Below are positions 20,092 to 30,048 of a DNA stretch of 64,000 bases, one piece after another. How positions within the stretch are numbered: the stretch's first letter is position 1; the number at the start of each line of letters is the position of its first letter. Position numbers and translations under genes: made by a program. Under the pieces are notes generated by a model. That model had not been told where the DNA came from. It ran no database searches and saw nothing but the letters and a program-made list of their open reading frames with translations. This DNA is from Picochlorum sp. 'celeri' (Eukaryota > Chlorophyta > Trebouxiophyceae): assembly GCA_010909725.1 (NCBI GenBank), contig JAACMV010000015.1:744001-808000 (forward strand), given 5' to 3'.

Positions 20092-20569
20092 TGATGTAGT
20101 AATATTCGCACACAGATACGTCTCAAAATGCGGCAATGGTCATGTCACAGTGACGTGTAGCGACAATCCATATCCTTCTCAACTAGAACGGAACAGATTA
20201 CTCCTCAGCTTCTCGTATCACCAATGTAGCACGTAATATATATGATATGTAGTTTTAATACTGCAATGCGAGTACTACGTGTACCAATGGAGCTGTCTCA
20301 GTCCACTGTATACCAAATGTTTGGATTAAGGAACTCCGACAGTCGGAAGATCAGATGACGTCGCTGCTCCAGTCAAGAAAAACATATCAGATTACTATTT
20401 AAAGCTAGTATTTAGTTTTACAAAGGCCATAGTGGTTGTATGGGTGAGTGTGAGGAGTATTCCTTCCAACGACCAACCAACGACTGACGCAATCTCGTGT
20501 GCCACAGCTATGGGCATCTGACAGTACATTACACTTCTCAATTTAAGTACTAATTGGAATTATAGCTTC
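20092..20569. promoter_or_regulatory. Divergent intergenic region, ATP11 and kinesin genes
   Basis: About 478 bp, so both promoters lie here. I see a TGACGTCG (CRE-like) word near 20355 and a small CCGACAGTCGG inverted repeat near 20335. The kinesin ATG follows AATTATAG, which could be an acceptor of a 5' UTR intron. No coding sequence is visible. Confidence 0.4.
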
Positions 20570-23077
20570 ATGGAGGCATCATCGTGGATGGAATCTTCTT
20601 TTGACGGCGCAGCAGTAGTGGAAGAAAAGAGTGAGAGAGTCAACGTATTTGTCCGCGTCAAGCCCGATTGTCGGGGTGATGGGCAGCGAAGAGATTATCT
20701 TTCTTTATTTCAAGATGCTCACGGGCATGGTATCCGGGTAAGACGGGAGGGAAGGCATGGAGTTCAGCAGAAACAGTTTGTGTTTGATCAGGTCCTAGAT
20801 GAGACTGCTAGTCAGAGTGATGTGTATACTGCTGTTGCGGAACCGATTGTGGATGACGTTTTACAGGGATATAACGGTACTATATTAGCATATGGTCAAA
20901 CAGGGGCAGGTAAAACGCATACGCTGAGTAGCATCAAGCCAGAGTGTATAGGAGTTATTCCTAGGGTGGCACAGGATGTGTTTCAAAAGGTGCAGAATGA
21001 GGATACGTGTACAGTGAGATTGTCATACTTGCAGATATATTGTGAACAGATTCAAGATTTGCTAAAGCCTGAGGCTGGTGATAACCTCAGCATTCGGGAG
21101 GGCAAGAAGGGATATGTTTCTGTACCAGACCTGTCTGAAATGGAAGTGACTTGCTTGGATGATTGTTTGCGCTTGCTTCAGTTGGGCGACAGAAATCGAA
21201 GTGTTGCATTCACAGAGTTGAATGCTCACTCGAGTAGAAGCCACGCAGTTGTTATTTTTACAGTGATTCGATACGATGAGATGGAGAAGAGAAACCGTGT
21301 TGGAAAGTTGTTTTTGGTTGATTTAGCTGGTTCAGAGCGTTTGAAGAAGAGCAAGAGTGTCGCTCAGAGAGCTGTCGAAGCGAGAGCGATCAATTTATCA
21401 CTCACAACGTTGGGAAAGTGTGTCAGTGCGAGGGCAATGGGATCCCCACATGTGCCATTTAGGGATTCAAAACTCACCAGGTTGCTCCAGGAAAGTTTGG
21501 GTGGGAATGCCAAAACATCAATGATAATTGCTATTTCAGGGGATGCTGAGCACAGTGATGAAACATACCAGTCGTTGGAATTTGGAAGTCGTGCAATGCA
21601 TGTGACCACCCATGCGGAGGTGAATGTGACAGAGACAGATGTGTCATCGGTGTTGGATATAGCTGGTGACAGCTCAATGCACGTTGCTACTGCCCGGGAG
21701 GCCTTCATGCAATCATCACTGGACGCAACGGCTTTTATGCACCTTAAAAAAGAACAAGAGCGAAGTAAAGAGGTGATAGAATGTTTGGAGCGCGAGAAAT
21801 TGCTGGCATTACAGGAGAATAAAAAGCTGCAGGATGAACATGAGGAGGAACTGCGACTGGAGAGAAGAGAAAAGGAAGCATTTCAGAATCGTGCGCTGGA
21901 AGCTGAGAATAAGGCTTTTGAAGCAGAGAGTGCAGCGACGAAAAAGATTGACGAATTGAGGATTCAGCTCGATAGAGCCCTGGGGCAATTGGATGAGATG
22001 GAAAAGAATCATGAGAGGGAGCAGGAGATGTGGGAAGAGCGACGCGCTACCTTGGAGTGTTTAGCTGACTCGTATAAATCTTCTCAAGAGTCTCTGCAAG
22101 CAAAGTTGGACGACATGAGGGACCGCTTGGATCAGAAAATTGAGGAGAATACATCTCAACGAGACAGAATTTTGGAACTTGAAGGGCAGTTGAACAAGGA
22201 GAAATCCACCAATCTACAGACTTCTCAACGTTTAGCAGAAGTCCAAAATGATTTACAATCAAAAGTATCAGAGTGTGATGCTCTGAGAGATGTATGCTCA
22301 GCCAAAGATGATGAATATGGTGATAGCATCAAGGCGCTGGAGGAGAGCATTGAATCAAAATACAAGAAAGATATTGCCCTATGCATGGAACAAATCGCGA
22401 CGTTCAAATCGGTTATCGAAATGGAAAAGAAAGAACTTCTCAAAACTCGTCAGTCTCTGAAAGAAACACAAGAGCATACAAAAGTTTTGGAACAAGAAAA
22501 TGAATCTCTTAGAGATTCAATAGACATGGCAAAGAGGGATGCATCTCGCTTCAAGCGGCAAGCCAAAGAAGCCATATTCAAATTCGATATTCTGAATAAG
22601 CACTTTAGAAAAGTTGAAGCCGAAAATAAAGCAGCTAGAACTATTCAGAGAGCGTACAGACAATATAGAAATGCTCAACTACAAAAGCAGCGCAACTCAG
22701 ACTTCCAAGAGTTGGCCCGCACGAAACATGAATTAGGAAGCTTGGCCGCCAAGCACGCGGAAATGGCCGCCAAAAGAAATTCCAACCTTGCATTCACAGG
22801 GCAAACGCTGCTTGGAGAAGGCCTAGAAGTCCTGCAAGAAGCAGTGGAAGGTTTACTGACAACATTCTTGCTGCCATCAAAAGATTTGAAGGCTCTGCAA
22901 CGTTACAACTCAAAGATGAAGACGAGCAAACTCTCCGGAAGAGACCCAGCTGGCTTGATTTCCTCCGCAACGTACAGGACTGACACGACTGTGTCTGGCC
23001 CATACAAGGGGCCTAAAAATCGGCACCTCCACTACTACAACTTGAACAACAACGCAACGAGTTTCACAGATCCGTAG
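20570..23077 (+). CDS. Kinesin, N-terminal motor with coiled coil and IQ motif
   Basis: An 835-residue motor protein. The motor domain spans about residues 24-350: NVFVRVKP, P-loop GQTGAGKTHT (109-118), switch I NAHSSRSH (218-225), switch II DLAGSE (251-256), and LEFGSRAMHV at the end. The last two are close to the plant ungrouped ARK/KIN-U class. A long coiled coil (about 380-690) is rich in Glu, Lys and Gln. An IQ-like element AARTIQRAYRQYRNAQ lies near 685, suggesting calmodulin or light-chain binding. The tail is basic and Ser/Thr-rich. No armadillo repeats are visible, so subfamily placement is tentative. Single exon, which is notable for a protein of this size. It walks on microtubules with ATP hydrolysis. 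Confidence 0.92.
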   Translation: MEASSWMESSFDGAAVVEEKSERVNVFVRVKPDCRGDGQRRDYLSLFQDAHGHGIRVRREGRHGVQQKQFVFDQVLDETASQSDVYTAVAEPIVDDVLQGYNGTILAYGQTGAGKTHTLSSIKPECIGVIPRVAQDVFQKVQNEDTCTVRLSYLQIYCEQIQDLLKPEAGDNLSIREGKKGYVSVPDLSEMEVTCLDDCLRLLQLGDRNRSVAFTELNAHSSRSHAVVIFTVIRYDEMEKRNRVGKLFLVDLAGSERLKKSKSVAQRAVEARAINLSLTTLGKCVSARAMGSPHVPFRDSKLTRLLQESLGGNAKTSMIIAISGDAEHSDETYQSLEFGSRAMHVTTHAEVNVTETDVSSVLDIAGDSSMHVATAREAFMQSSLDATAFMHLKKEQERSKEVIECLEREKLLALQENKKLQDEHEEELRLERREKEAFQNRALEAENKAFEAESAATKKIDELRIQLDRALGQLDEMEKNHEREQEMWEERRATLECLADSYKSSQESLQAKLDDMRDRLDQKIEENTSQRDRILELEGQLNKEKSTNLQTSQRLAEVQNDLQSKVSECDALRDVCSAKDDEYGDSIKALEESIESKYKKDIALCMEQIATFKSVIEMEKKELLKTRQSLKETQEHTKVLEQENESLRDSIDMAKRDASRFKRQAKEAIFKFDILNKHFRKVEAENKAARTIQRAYRQYRNAQLQKQRNSDFQELARTKHELGSLAAKHAEMAAKRNSNLAFTGQTLLGEGLEVLQEAVEGLLTTFLLPSKDLKALQRYNSKMKTSKLSGRDPAGLISSATYRTDTTVSGPYKGPKNRHLHYYNLNNNATSFTDP

Positions 23078-23125
23078 AACTACTGTATATGTTAATTACA
23101 ATTACTCTATAGAAAATTCAAATGA

Positions 23126-24018
23126 TCAAGCAGATTCTCCATAGTACTCATTAATGTACTCCAGAGCTGACTTCTCCACAACAACCTTTGATGCCCCAAG
23201 AACATCATACACCTGGACAGCGTTGGACAGGTTGATTGCTAAGAACTCCATATTGCGACCAGACAAATACACGTTCTCACTTGGCTCGTTCAAAATCAAA
23301 AGAGTCTTCTCCTCAGTTGGATTTGCTCCGACAGCCTCAAGCTTGGATACCAAACTCTTTGTCTTGATTTCAGCAAAGTCAGCAGCAAAGTCCTCCACAA
23401 CAATCATGTCCTCTGCAGCACTCTGAATCGCAGTCGCCAATGCCAAACGCTTCTCCTTCTTATTCATCGTAATAGACCAATCGCGTGGCTTTGGTCCGAA
23501 ACTAATACCACCTCCTGGGCGAAGAGGCGTACGCTTTGTTCCAATACGGGCATTTCCTGTTCCCTTCTGCTTATATGGCTTGGCACCTCCACCACGAACT
23601 TCTCCCCTAGTCAATGTGCTTGCATTTCCCTACATGACAACAATGCATCAGTGTCAAACACCAGAAGAACGAAACGAGTGCCACGGCTATGTCGTCGGCA
23701 CACCACACACTCCCTTTTCTATCCATTCCAAGGACATACCTGGCGCATGTTCTGCCTAATCATGACCACATATCTGTGAACCAATCCCTTTGATGAATCT
23801 GGGTCAGCCACACGGAGGGAAAGCGCCGCAGTTCCGGCGCTCTTCCCGTCCACGGACTTGACATCGAGGGTCGCCGGCTCAGCCACAATGCTGGCTTTCA
23901 CGGAGACTGCGCGTCTAATTGGAGCCACATTTTTCTTCTGGGATTGTCTAAGACCAACCGATGGCCCATCTGACCTGACGGCCAGTCCAGTGAAACTACT
24001 GCACAAGAGCTGCTGCAT
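23126..24018 (-). CDS. RPL4: Plastid ribosomal protein uL4 (L4), nuclear-encoded
   Basis: Exon 1 24018-23740, intron 110 bp (GTATGT...CATGTAG, phase 0), exon 2 23629-23126; 260 residues. The N-terminus MQQLLCSSFTGLAVRS through RRAVSVKASIVAE is a chloroplast transit peptide. The mature protein has the uL4 hallmark HRYVVMIRQNMRQ, then TRGEVRGGGAKPYKQKGTGN and ARIGTKRTPLRPGGG (the exit-tunnel loop), and a C-terminal SALEYINEYYGE. The bacterial-type sequence and transit peptide place it in the plastid 50S subunit. In red algae this gene is kept in the plastid, so a nuclear copy points to the green lineage. A TTACA at 23096-23100 fits the polyadenylation signal on this strand. Confidence 0.93.
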
Positions 24019-24316
24019 GTCTGCGGGGGTGTATCTGGTACGTTTGAGAAAAGTACGCAAGTCCAACTGCCACAACAGACCAATTGTAATATTTGTGTGG
24101 AGAATATGTCCTATACGGGGGATTTGATTGGAGAATACGAGCAGCATTGTACCTACGACGCCTCCGAAAAATATCCGTAGGACCTCTCCCATCCGACACC
24201 CCCATTGATGGGAGGGTTGTTTTTCTTTGTAGTAGATTACCTCCACAAGGTACTGAATGGTGCCGTGTACCTCTTGTAGAACAAGTATTCTTACAGAACG
24301 AAAGTATATGAACTAG

Positions 24317-24814
24317 TTAGCTACCAAATCCTTTGCCCGATGCCTTTTTGGGTGCACCGCTCTTTTTCTTTTTTGACTTTTTGTCCACACTGCTAGTATC
24401 AAACGCACTCAGCCCCTGGTTGGCATCCACCTTTTTGGGAGCAAATCCACTTTTTCGTCGATCTTCTTCTTCTTGTCTAGAATCCAACCATGATGTCAAT
24501 GAAAGATATCCGACGCCAAGAGTCAGAACAGTCAAAGCAACAACTGCTAGAGAAAACATGATGCTAATCAGAGGATCATCCGGTGCCGGTGCTGATGGAG
24601 CCATTGCAGCGGCGTCTTCAACAGCAGCTTGTGCTGACACTTGGTTTCGCATTGACACATGCGACCTCCTCAAAGAAGGGAAGGCGCTGTTGCCACAAGG
24701 CACTGGTCTGCCTAGACTCTTGGTTTCTCGAGCAACCCGGCATGTGCCGCTTTTCTCGCATTGTATGCTAGTAATTGGCATTCTAAGTGTCCTAGTGATA
24801 ATTATTGAGTTCAT
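24317..24814 (-). CDS. Plastid-targeted single-pass membrane protein, plant-type, function unknown
   Basis: About 165 residues from ATG 24814; ATG 24781 (MPITSIQCEK) is an equally possible start. The N-terminal half is basic and Ser-rich with MRNQVSAQAAVEDAAAM, a plausible chloroplast transit peptide and cleavage region. One transmembrane helix follows (SIMFSLAVVALTVLTLGVGYL), then LTSWLDSRQEEEDRR and a Lys-rich tail ending SGKGFGS. Small uncharacterised green-lineage plastid membrane proteins share this layout, with a conserved YLS-x-x-x-WL-x-x-R element and a GFG-type end; I do not know a function. Single exon. TTACA near 24290 fits a polyadenylation signal. Confidence 0.68.
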   Translation of the reverse strand: MNSIIITRTLRMPITSIQCEKSGTCRVARETKSLGRPVPCGNSAFPSLRRSHVSMRNQVSAQAAVEDAAAMAPSAPAPDDPLISIMFSLAVVALTVLTLGVGYLSLTSWLDSRQEEEDRRKSGFAPKKVDANQGLSAFDTSSVDKKSKKKKSGAPKKASGKGFGS

Positions 24815-25202
24815 GATTGGAAACTTTCTATTGAATTGCTGATTCGGACAGTGTAATGTCAAAGCGAGACCTTGTCCTCTCACAGGGCTGAATGCGATGC
24901 GATGCACGCAATATATAATTTGATCAGATTATAGTAGTGCAATTTCATGGTACATCTGTCCATGTATGGAGGAGATGGCAATCGCTTGACCATATCCACC
25001 GATTCATTTCTCTGTGCCTTTGGAGCAGTCTCTTTGATGGGACAAGAAGAGTGTCGCATGATATCCGGCACAATGCACTGCTGTGACCAAGCGCGTCCCA
25101 TGGGAGATGCGTATCGAGGGACTGGGTTCATCCCGCCGAGACCAGACATAAATGAGATAATACTCATTTCATCACGAAATCAAGGGCTATTGACTATTAA
25201 AG
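24815..25202. promoter_or_regulatory. Divergent intergenic region
   Basis: About 388 bp between two divergent genes. Open frames exist on both strands (minus strand about 25154-24880, starting MSGLGGMNPVPRY), but they match nothing I recognise and the region is expected to hold two promoters. Confidence 0.35.
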
Positions 25203-25769
25203 ATGGGTGCTTTCGGGTCACGCGTGTTGCTTTTGACCCTGCTCGGGATCTCCTCTCTCTGTACTGGGTTTGCGCAAGAGGAGGATCGAAGAACGTATGG
25301 TTCGTGTACTGCCATCCAGGATAATTCCTGGCAGTGGGAAGGTGACGAAGTCGGTGAGATCACAGAAGATGACGTGGGAGAGAAGTTCATCTCCCCTGAA
25401 ACGGCCTGCAAGGTTTGTGAAGAACAGGATGACTGCTACTATTATCAGTGCACTGGGTCCCGGTTCGGGTCTGGGTGCTCCTTGTATGGTAAGAACGCCA
25501 AAAAGGTTGATTTCGAGTGCAATATGTGCACAAACTGGAACGGTGAGGTGAAGAAGGACTCTCCAGAACCACCATCCCCAGAACAACCGTCTCCAGAGCC
25601 ATCTCCAGAACCATCTCCAGTGCCCCCATCCCCAGAACAACCGTCTCCAGCACCACCATCCCCAGAACAACCGTCTCCAGCACCACCATCCAGCACTGGT
25701 GCACTGTTCACCGTACAGAGCGCAGCTCTCTCCATGTCAGCTGTCCTCATGCTCTTACTTGTGCAATAA
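25203..25769 (+). CDS. Secreted PAN/apple-like protein with Pro-rich hinge and GPI-like tail
   Basis: A 188-residue protein. Residues 1-24 (MGAFGSRVLLLTLLGISSLC) form a signal peptide. A cysteine-rich part follows with SPETACKVCEEQDDCYYYQC and GSGCSLYG, like a small PAN/apple module, which usually mediates protein or carbohydrate contacts outside the cell. A PSPEP/PSPEQ/PAPPSPE hinge of about 45 residues resembles the hydroxyproline-rich spacers of green algal wall proteins. The C-terminus (TVQSAALSMSAVLMLLLVQ) is hydrophobic with an upstream SSTG, a possible GPI attachment site. It would sit at the cell surface. Single exon. The exact role is unknown. Confidence 0.8.
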   Translation: MGAFGSRVLLLTLLGISSLCTGFAQEEDRRTYGSCTAIQDNSWQWEGDEVGEITEDDVGEKFISPETACKVCEEQDDCYYYQCTGSRFGSGCSLYGKNAKKVDFECNMCTNWNGEVKKDSPEPPSPEQPSPEPSPEPSPVPPSPEQPSPAPPSPEQPSPAPPSSTGALFTVQSAALSMSAVLMLLLVQ

Positions 25770-26026
25770 ATGCTTGTCCAAATCACGTCAAGCCCATGCA
25801 GTCTTGATGACTGAGTGCTCTTTCATATCAGCAGTAATCAGAATACTCCGACAACAGTCTGTAACACATGGATATCCAGGTGCATACCGTTTTCGCAGTA
25901 CCATACTGTTCAAACCGCAGTACCATATATGGGTGGATCGCACCAGAGTGTATCTGCCTCATCGTTGGTACAGAGCGATTCTATTATTATTTATGTACTT
26001 TAAATTAGTGTAGATTAGCATTGACT

Positions 26027-27582
26027 ATGGTAGAAGGGCAGACCATCTCAGGCGATGCGGAGGGGAGCAGAAAGGACGATCGGCTCTCTGCGAGTGCCAA
26101 ACCGTTTCGCCCGAGTGCCCTTGTGATAGATGGAGATGATGAGGGTGATGAGACTGGTAATCAATATAAAACTCCACGTTCTTCAGTAATGGTACGTGCT
26201 GTATGGATATCGTATCTGCATATCGTTCGAGGCGCTTGTGCTGGAGCGGTTGGGGGTTGGTTGGCCAGTGGGTCGTCGAACCCCTCAGATATTCCGACAC
26301 CTGTCGCTGACAGTGCCCTGTATTGATACAGAAATCATCTTTCAATGGAGTTTATGGTAACGAGATGCCATCGCATGCCCAGTTTGGGCCCAAGACCCGC
26401 ACGTTGCTTGAAGGCTTGGACCAGGTGCCTTTCACACCAAGTCAGGGGGTCTGTACGCCGAGTCCAAACAATATGGCCACTGCCTTATTGATAGAGCATC
26501 ATCATCATCACCACCATGTGGTATGTTCGAGTGATATGACATCGCCACAGGTGAATAATGCGTTTCTGGCAGGTGTTGCTGCTGGCAGGGCTGCAGCACA
26601 GTCTCAGTCATACAGACAGGATGCAAGCCAGCACCTCGCGGTGCGCGAGCACAGTGAGGATAATAATTTGATTCAGGCAGTGTATCAGGGTGGAAACAGA
26701 ACGATGATGCACCAGGCTCGCAAAGATGTGTTGGCATCACCAGCTGGAGGGCCACAATCTACGCCTTCTCGATTTTCATCCAGGCAGCAATCTCCCTATC
26801 CATCCAAAACTAATACTTCTACATTTGAAAGGAATTTGAAAACAGTGACTACAACGTATGATGTCAGGAATAGTGGAACTGATTCGTGTGACAATGCTGT
26901 GAGAGTCAAGGGTGAACCATCCAAGAGTGACAAGAGTTTTACAAGACCAAAGGCTGCAAGATCGATCGATATGGACAAGGCACGAAGCCTTGCATTGCAT
27001 ATATGTTCTGCGGAAGGTGCTGGTATAATTGATGATGAATCTCAAATCCCACAAGAGTTGATTGATTTGGCCACCTTGCTTATATCCCTGGACATACCAT
27101 TGGAATTGGCAACCTGCCCGGCTAGCCAATTCAGCAGTCCAAAGAAGAGCGGCACGAGAACTGAAAAGTTCACACAGGGCCTGATCAAATTGAATGCGAG
27201 GCAGAGGCGAACGCTGAGGAGGTCTCAGGAGAGGGCCTGGAAAGTCTTGGATGAGTTGAGACAGGGAGAAGAAGCGCGTCATCTTCTTGAAAAGAATACA
27301 CACGGAAATCGCCCGCACGCCTCTATACATGATCAAACTGGGTATATGATGAGCCCACTGTGTGCGAGACATGGAAATCCAACTGCATTTGCTGATTACA
27401 GTTGCATGGTGATGCATCCAATACACATGGTATCAGTGCCATCACCGACACAAGTCGTTGGATACTATCCAAATTCTTTGATGAGTTCTCCACATGGGAA
27501 AATCCCTCCATATCATCACCACCATCCTCCAGTGCAGATGGCTGATCCTTCGAGTGTCAACACAAGGCCTATGCAACAATAA
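26027..27582 (+). CDS. Unknown protein with poly-His tracts and a basic helix
   Basis: Two exons, 26027-26191 and 26332-27582, separated by a 140-bp intron (GTACGT...GATACAG, phase 0); about 471 residues. I recognise no domain. It is low complexity in places: a run of seven histidines (IEHHHHHHHVV), a second HHHH near the end, Ser/Pro-rich segments, and a basic segment LNARQRRTLRRSQERAWKVLDELRQ that should form an amphipathic helix and could bind nucleic acid. The C-terminal part is Met/Pro/His-rich. A segment IDMDKARSLALHIC to ELIDLATLLISLDIPLEL may be a small helical domain. Regulatory function is possible but not shown. TGTAA at 27626-27630. Confidence 0.72.
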
Positions 27583-27617
27583 ACAATGACACACTCTCGT
27601 GATTTCGACTCTTGTTG

Positions 27618-27630
27618 TTACAGCATGTAA
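27618..27630. terminator. Back-to-back TTACA and TGTAA polyadenylation signals
   Basis: TTACA at 27618-27622 serves the minus-strand MPH2-like gene and TGTAA at 27626-27630 serves the plus-strand unknown gene, both inside a 56-bp convergent gap. Confidence 0.55.
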
Positions 27631-27638
27631 TATCATTG

Positions 27639-28463
27639 TCACAATAATCGCTGTAATGTTTTCACATCATTGTCCAACTCCTCTTGCCCAGCTTCTGTGT
27701 CAAAGGCATTCACAGCAGAAGCAATCTCCTTTGCTTTGCTGACAACGTCCCCTGGCAACTGATCAACCAGCGCATCAATTGCTTTGATTGTCCCATCTAC
27801 ATGCTTTTTGGTTTCATCATCTACCACTGGCTCTGCCATTCTGGATGCACTCAGAAGGCCAAAATCTACTGCTTCCAGTTCTTTAAACACATTAGACACC
27901 AAGGCATTTCCCACTGCCTCGTCGTTCTTTTCTCTAGATACGTAATCTCCAACAGATCTCACATTCTCTCGTAATCCAGAAAATGCACCAGATCGTAATT
28001 GTTGACGAGCGTCCGAAGGACTCTGCAACATGACTCGGCCCACCCGAATCAACTGGTCTCGTGCTAAGAACAATGGTGGCAAATATGAATCAATCTTGTC
28101 CAGTTTCTTCTTCTTCACATACTTACTCAGACCTCGAGTAACAGCAGGATTCTCGGCAGCACGGCATTCAGAACCACGAGATGTAAGAAGACTGATCAAC
28201 GAGGACACCAGCAAACCCCTCTTTGTGAGCTTCATGGACACACCCATTGACTCTTGCCCTGCCTCCGGCTCCACCGATCCGGAGATGGATTCTCTCCTAC
28301 CGGCATGAGCGAGTCCCGCATTGGTCTTCAAATGACTTCCGCATCGATGATGAGCACAGCCTGGCACAACCACAAGGTTGTGCTGCTGGGCAGGTGCTGG
28401 TGGCACAGTGCTTCTATGAGCAGCACTGCCTATCCTGAGTCTATTGTAGGAGATTGATTGCAT
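27639..28463 (-). CDS. Thylakoid lumen protein, MPH2/DUF7880-like
   Basis: A 274-residue protein with a bipartite N-terminus: a basic, Ser/Ala/His-rich chloroplast transit part (about 1-75), then KLTKRGLLVSSLISLLTSRG and CRAAEN, a hydrophobic stretch with an Ala cleavage site as in lumen-targeting signals. The mature part begins RGLSKYVKKKKLDKIDSYLP, which fits the conserved start of the DUF7880 proteins that include MPH2, a lumen protein needed for photosystem II repair under high light in Arabidopsis. The rest is helical. The motif before the hydrophobic core is KR and not RR, so Tat use is uncertain. Assignment to MPH2 itself is moderate; a lumen location is well supported. Single exon. 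Confidence 0.68.
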   Translation of the reverse strand: MQSISYNRLRIGSAAHRSTVPPAPAQQHNLVVVPGCAHHRCGSHLKTNAGLAHAGRRESISGSVEPEAGQESMGVSMKLTKRGLLVSSLISLLTSRGSECRAAENPAVTRGLSKYVKKKKLDKIDSYLPPLFLARDQLIRVGRVMLQSPSDARQQLRSGAFSGLRENVRSVGDYVSREKNDEAVGNALVSNVFKELEAVDFGLLSASRMAEPVVDDETKKHVDGTIKAIDALVDQLPGDVVSKAKEIASAVNAFDTEAGQEELDNDVKTLQRLL

Positions 28464-28684
28464 TGATGAATTCCAGAAATCGTTTTATGTTGTTTCAATT
28501 CACACGCCTCGTGTGGTACAGTTTTTCATGTACCCGAGCGATCGCTCTGTTTACGGATCGATCGGTCAAGGCATGTTTTTAATGGGAACATATTATTACG
28601 GACCTGTTGAATTTACAGAACCATCGACATTATGGGTATGACGGTATATCGCATCTCAATTTTAATCGATTTTCGATTCAAGAA

Positions 28685-29992
28685 ATGGGTTCTACCATGA
28701 TGGAGATCGATACGGCGCCATCTGGCGGTGCTGAAGAGTTTCCCCAGTCCTCCAGTGGACTAGAGTTTCACATTCATCCGGTACGTCCAAACGCGAGGCT
28801 GTAGTTGTAATCACGGTGATTTTTAATTCAATATTTTGTACAGAGGGTCTTATTTCGCATTGGAGATCACTATACGCGAGTGAAAGTAGCTGCCCAGTTG
28901 AACTTGACAGAAGCACAGGCCAAATCACCCAATACCAAGAATACCGTACATGCTGCGATTGGGTGTCTGTTGGGTGAGCAGCATGGGCGTACTGTGGATG
29001 TACAGAGTTCGTTTGAGATACAGTTGGATGGATCTGGAGCGAAAGGCATTGATATGGACCTTTTGAACAATAGAATAGAACTTTGTGCGTCTGCATTCTT
29101 CATTCCCTGTATTGCATACGTGTGAATGGGTCTCGGGTTGCAAGATGATGTGTCGCATAGAAAGATTCATTATATAAATACACGTGTCCGTGCAGATAGA
29201 GAAGTCCATCCAGGTGCAGATGTGTTGGGATGGTACAGGACAGGGTCTGAGGTCTCTGAGGAAGATATGAACATCCATGGCACATTTTTACGTTTGAACG
29301 CTTCGTCTGCATTCTTACTCTATAATCCATCGGTATCTGGGAAAGAGAATGAAGAAGATGTATCGTCTTCTTTGGCATTGTATGAAAGTCGTACGTGGCA
29401 ATTCTTTAGTGGACATGGTATCACACCATTGTACTGTATGTGATTGTGACACTGTGTATGCAGAAGATCACGAGGTACATGGATGTAAGAGCACTGTCTT
29501 TACGGTGTCAAAGTTTGATATTGTATCATCGGAGATGGAAAGAATAGTCGTCAATCAATTTAGCAATTTGGAAGCATCACATAGAAAAGCCAGATCAAGC
29601 AGTATGAGTACGTTGATTTTTTGACGAGTAGAGTTGATAGCACGCCCGTACTATTGCGATTGAATATGATTGCAGTGAAATCACATCAGCTGGCATTGCA
29701 TAGCTCTGTACAGGCTCTCATCGAGAGAGTCACACATTTGCAGCATATTCTCATCTCCATGAAACAGGGGAAGATTCCATACGATCCAGAGATGGCGCAG
29801 TCTATTGCTGCTTTCGCCGATAGACTCCCTCAATTGCATAGGACAATGCGAGGGATATCAGATTCGAGATCAGAGGAGCAGAAGATATCCCTTTTGACTG
29901 CTGCCCTGGCTGCAACCATGGCAGGAGCAGTGTCCCTGGAGCGACACTCCAAATTCGACCTGCTGCAGGCAGCAAAATCACGGCCTATATAG
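28685..29992 (+). CDS. CSN6: COP9 signalosome subunit 6 (5 exons)
   Basis: Exons 28685-28780, 28844-29084, 29196-29390, 29464-29607 and 29676-29992; introns 63, 111, 73 and 68 bp with GTACGT or GTGCGT donors; 330 residues. The MPN domain begins RVLFRIGDHYTRVKVAAQLN and includes AAIGCLLGEQHGRTVDV and LGWYRTGSEVSEEDMNIHG. The JAMM metal ligands are missing (RTG where active enzymes have HSH), as expected for CSN6, a non-catalytic partner of CSN5 in cullin deneddylation. The C-terminal helices (LHSSVQALIERVTHLQHIL) match the helical bundle region. Every junction keeps the frame and restores family-like sequence, so the exon model is well supported. It is the most intron-rich gene in the window. 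Confidence 0.9.
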
Positions 29993-30003
29993 TCCTATAT
30001 ATA

Positions 30004-30030
30004 TTACACATCATCTTACTTACTATGTAA
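30004..30030. terminator. TTACA and TGTAA signals between CSN6 and aminotransferase genes
   Basis: TTACA at 30004-30008 (minus-strand gene) and TGTAA at 30026-30030 (CSN6) lie in a 56-bp convergent gap, so each transcript would extend into the other gene's 3' UTR. Confidence 0.55.
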
Positions 30031-30048
30031 GAAAAAAACTGTATATTG

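Noticed and set aside
24880..25154. Minus-strand open frame starting MSGLGGMNPVPRY in the divergent gap
   Set aside because: It matches no family I know, lies where two promoters are expected, and has no supporting splice signals. Kept only as a note.
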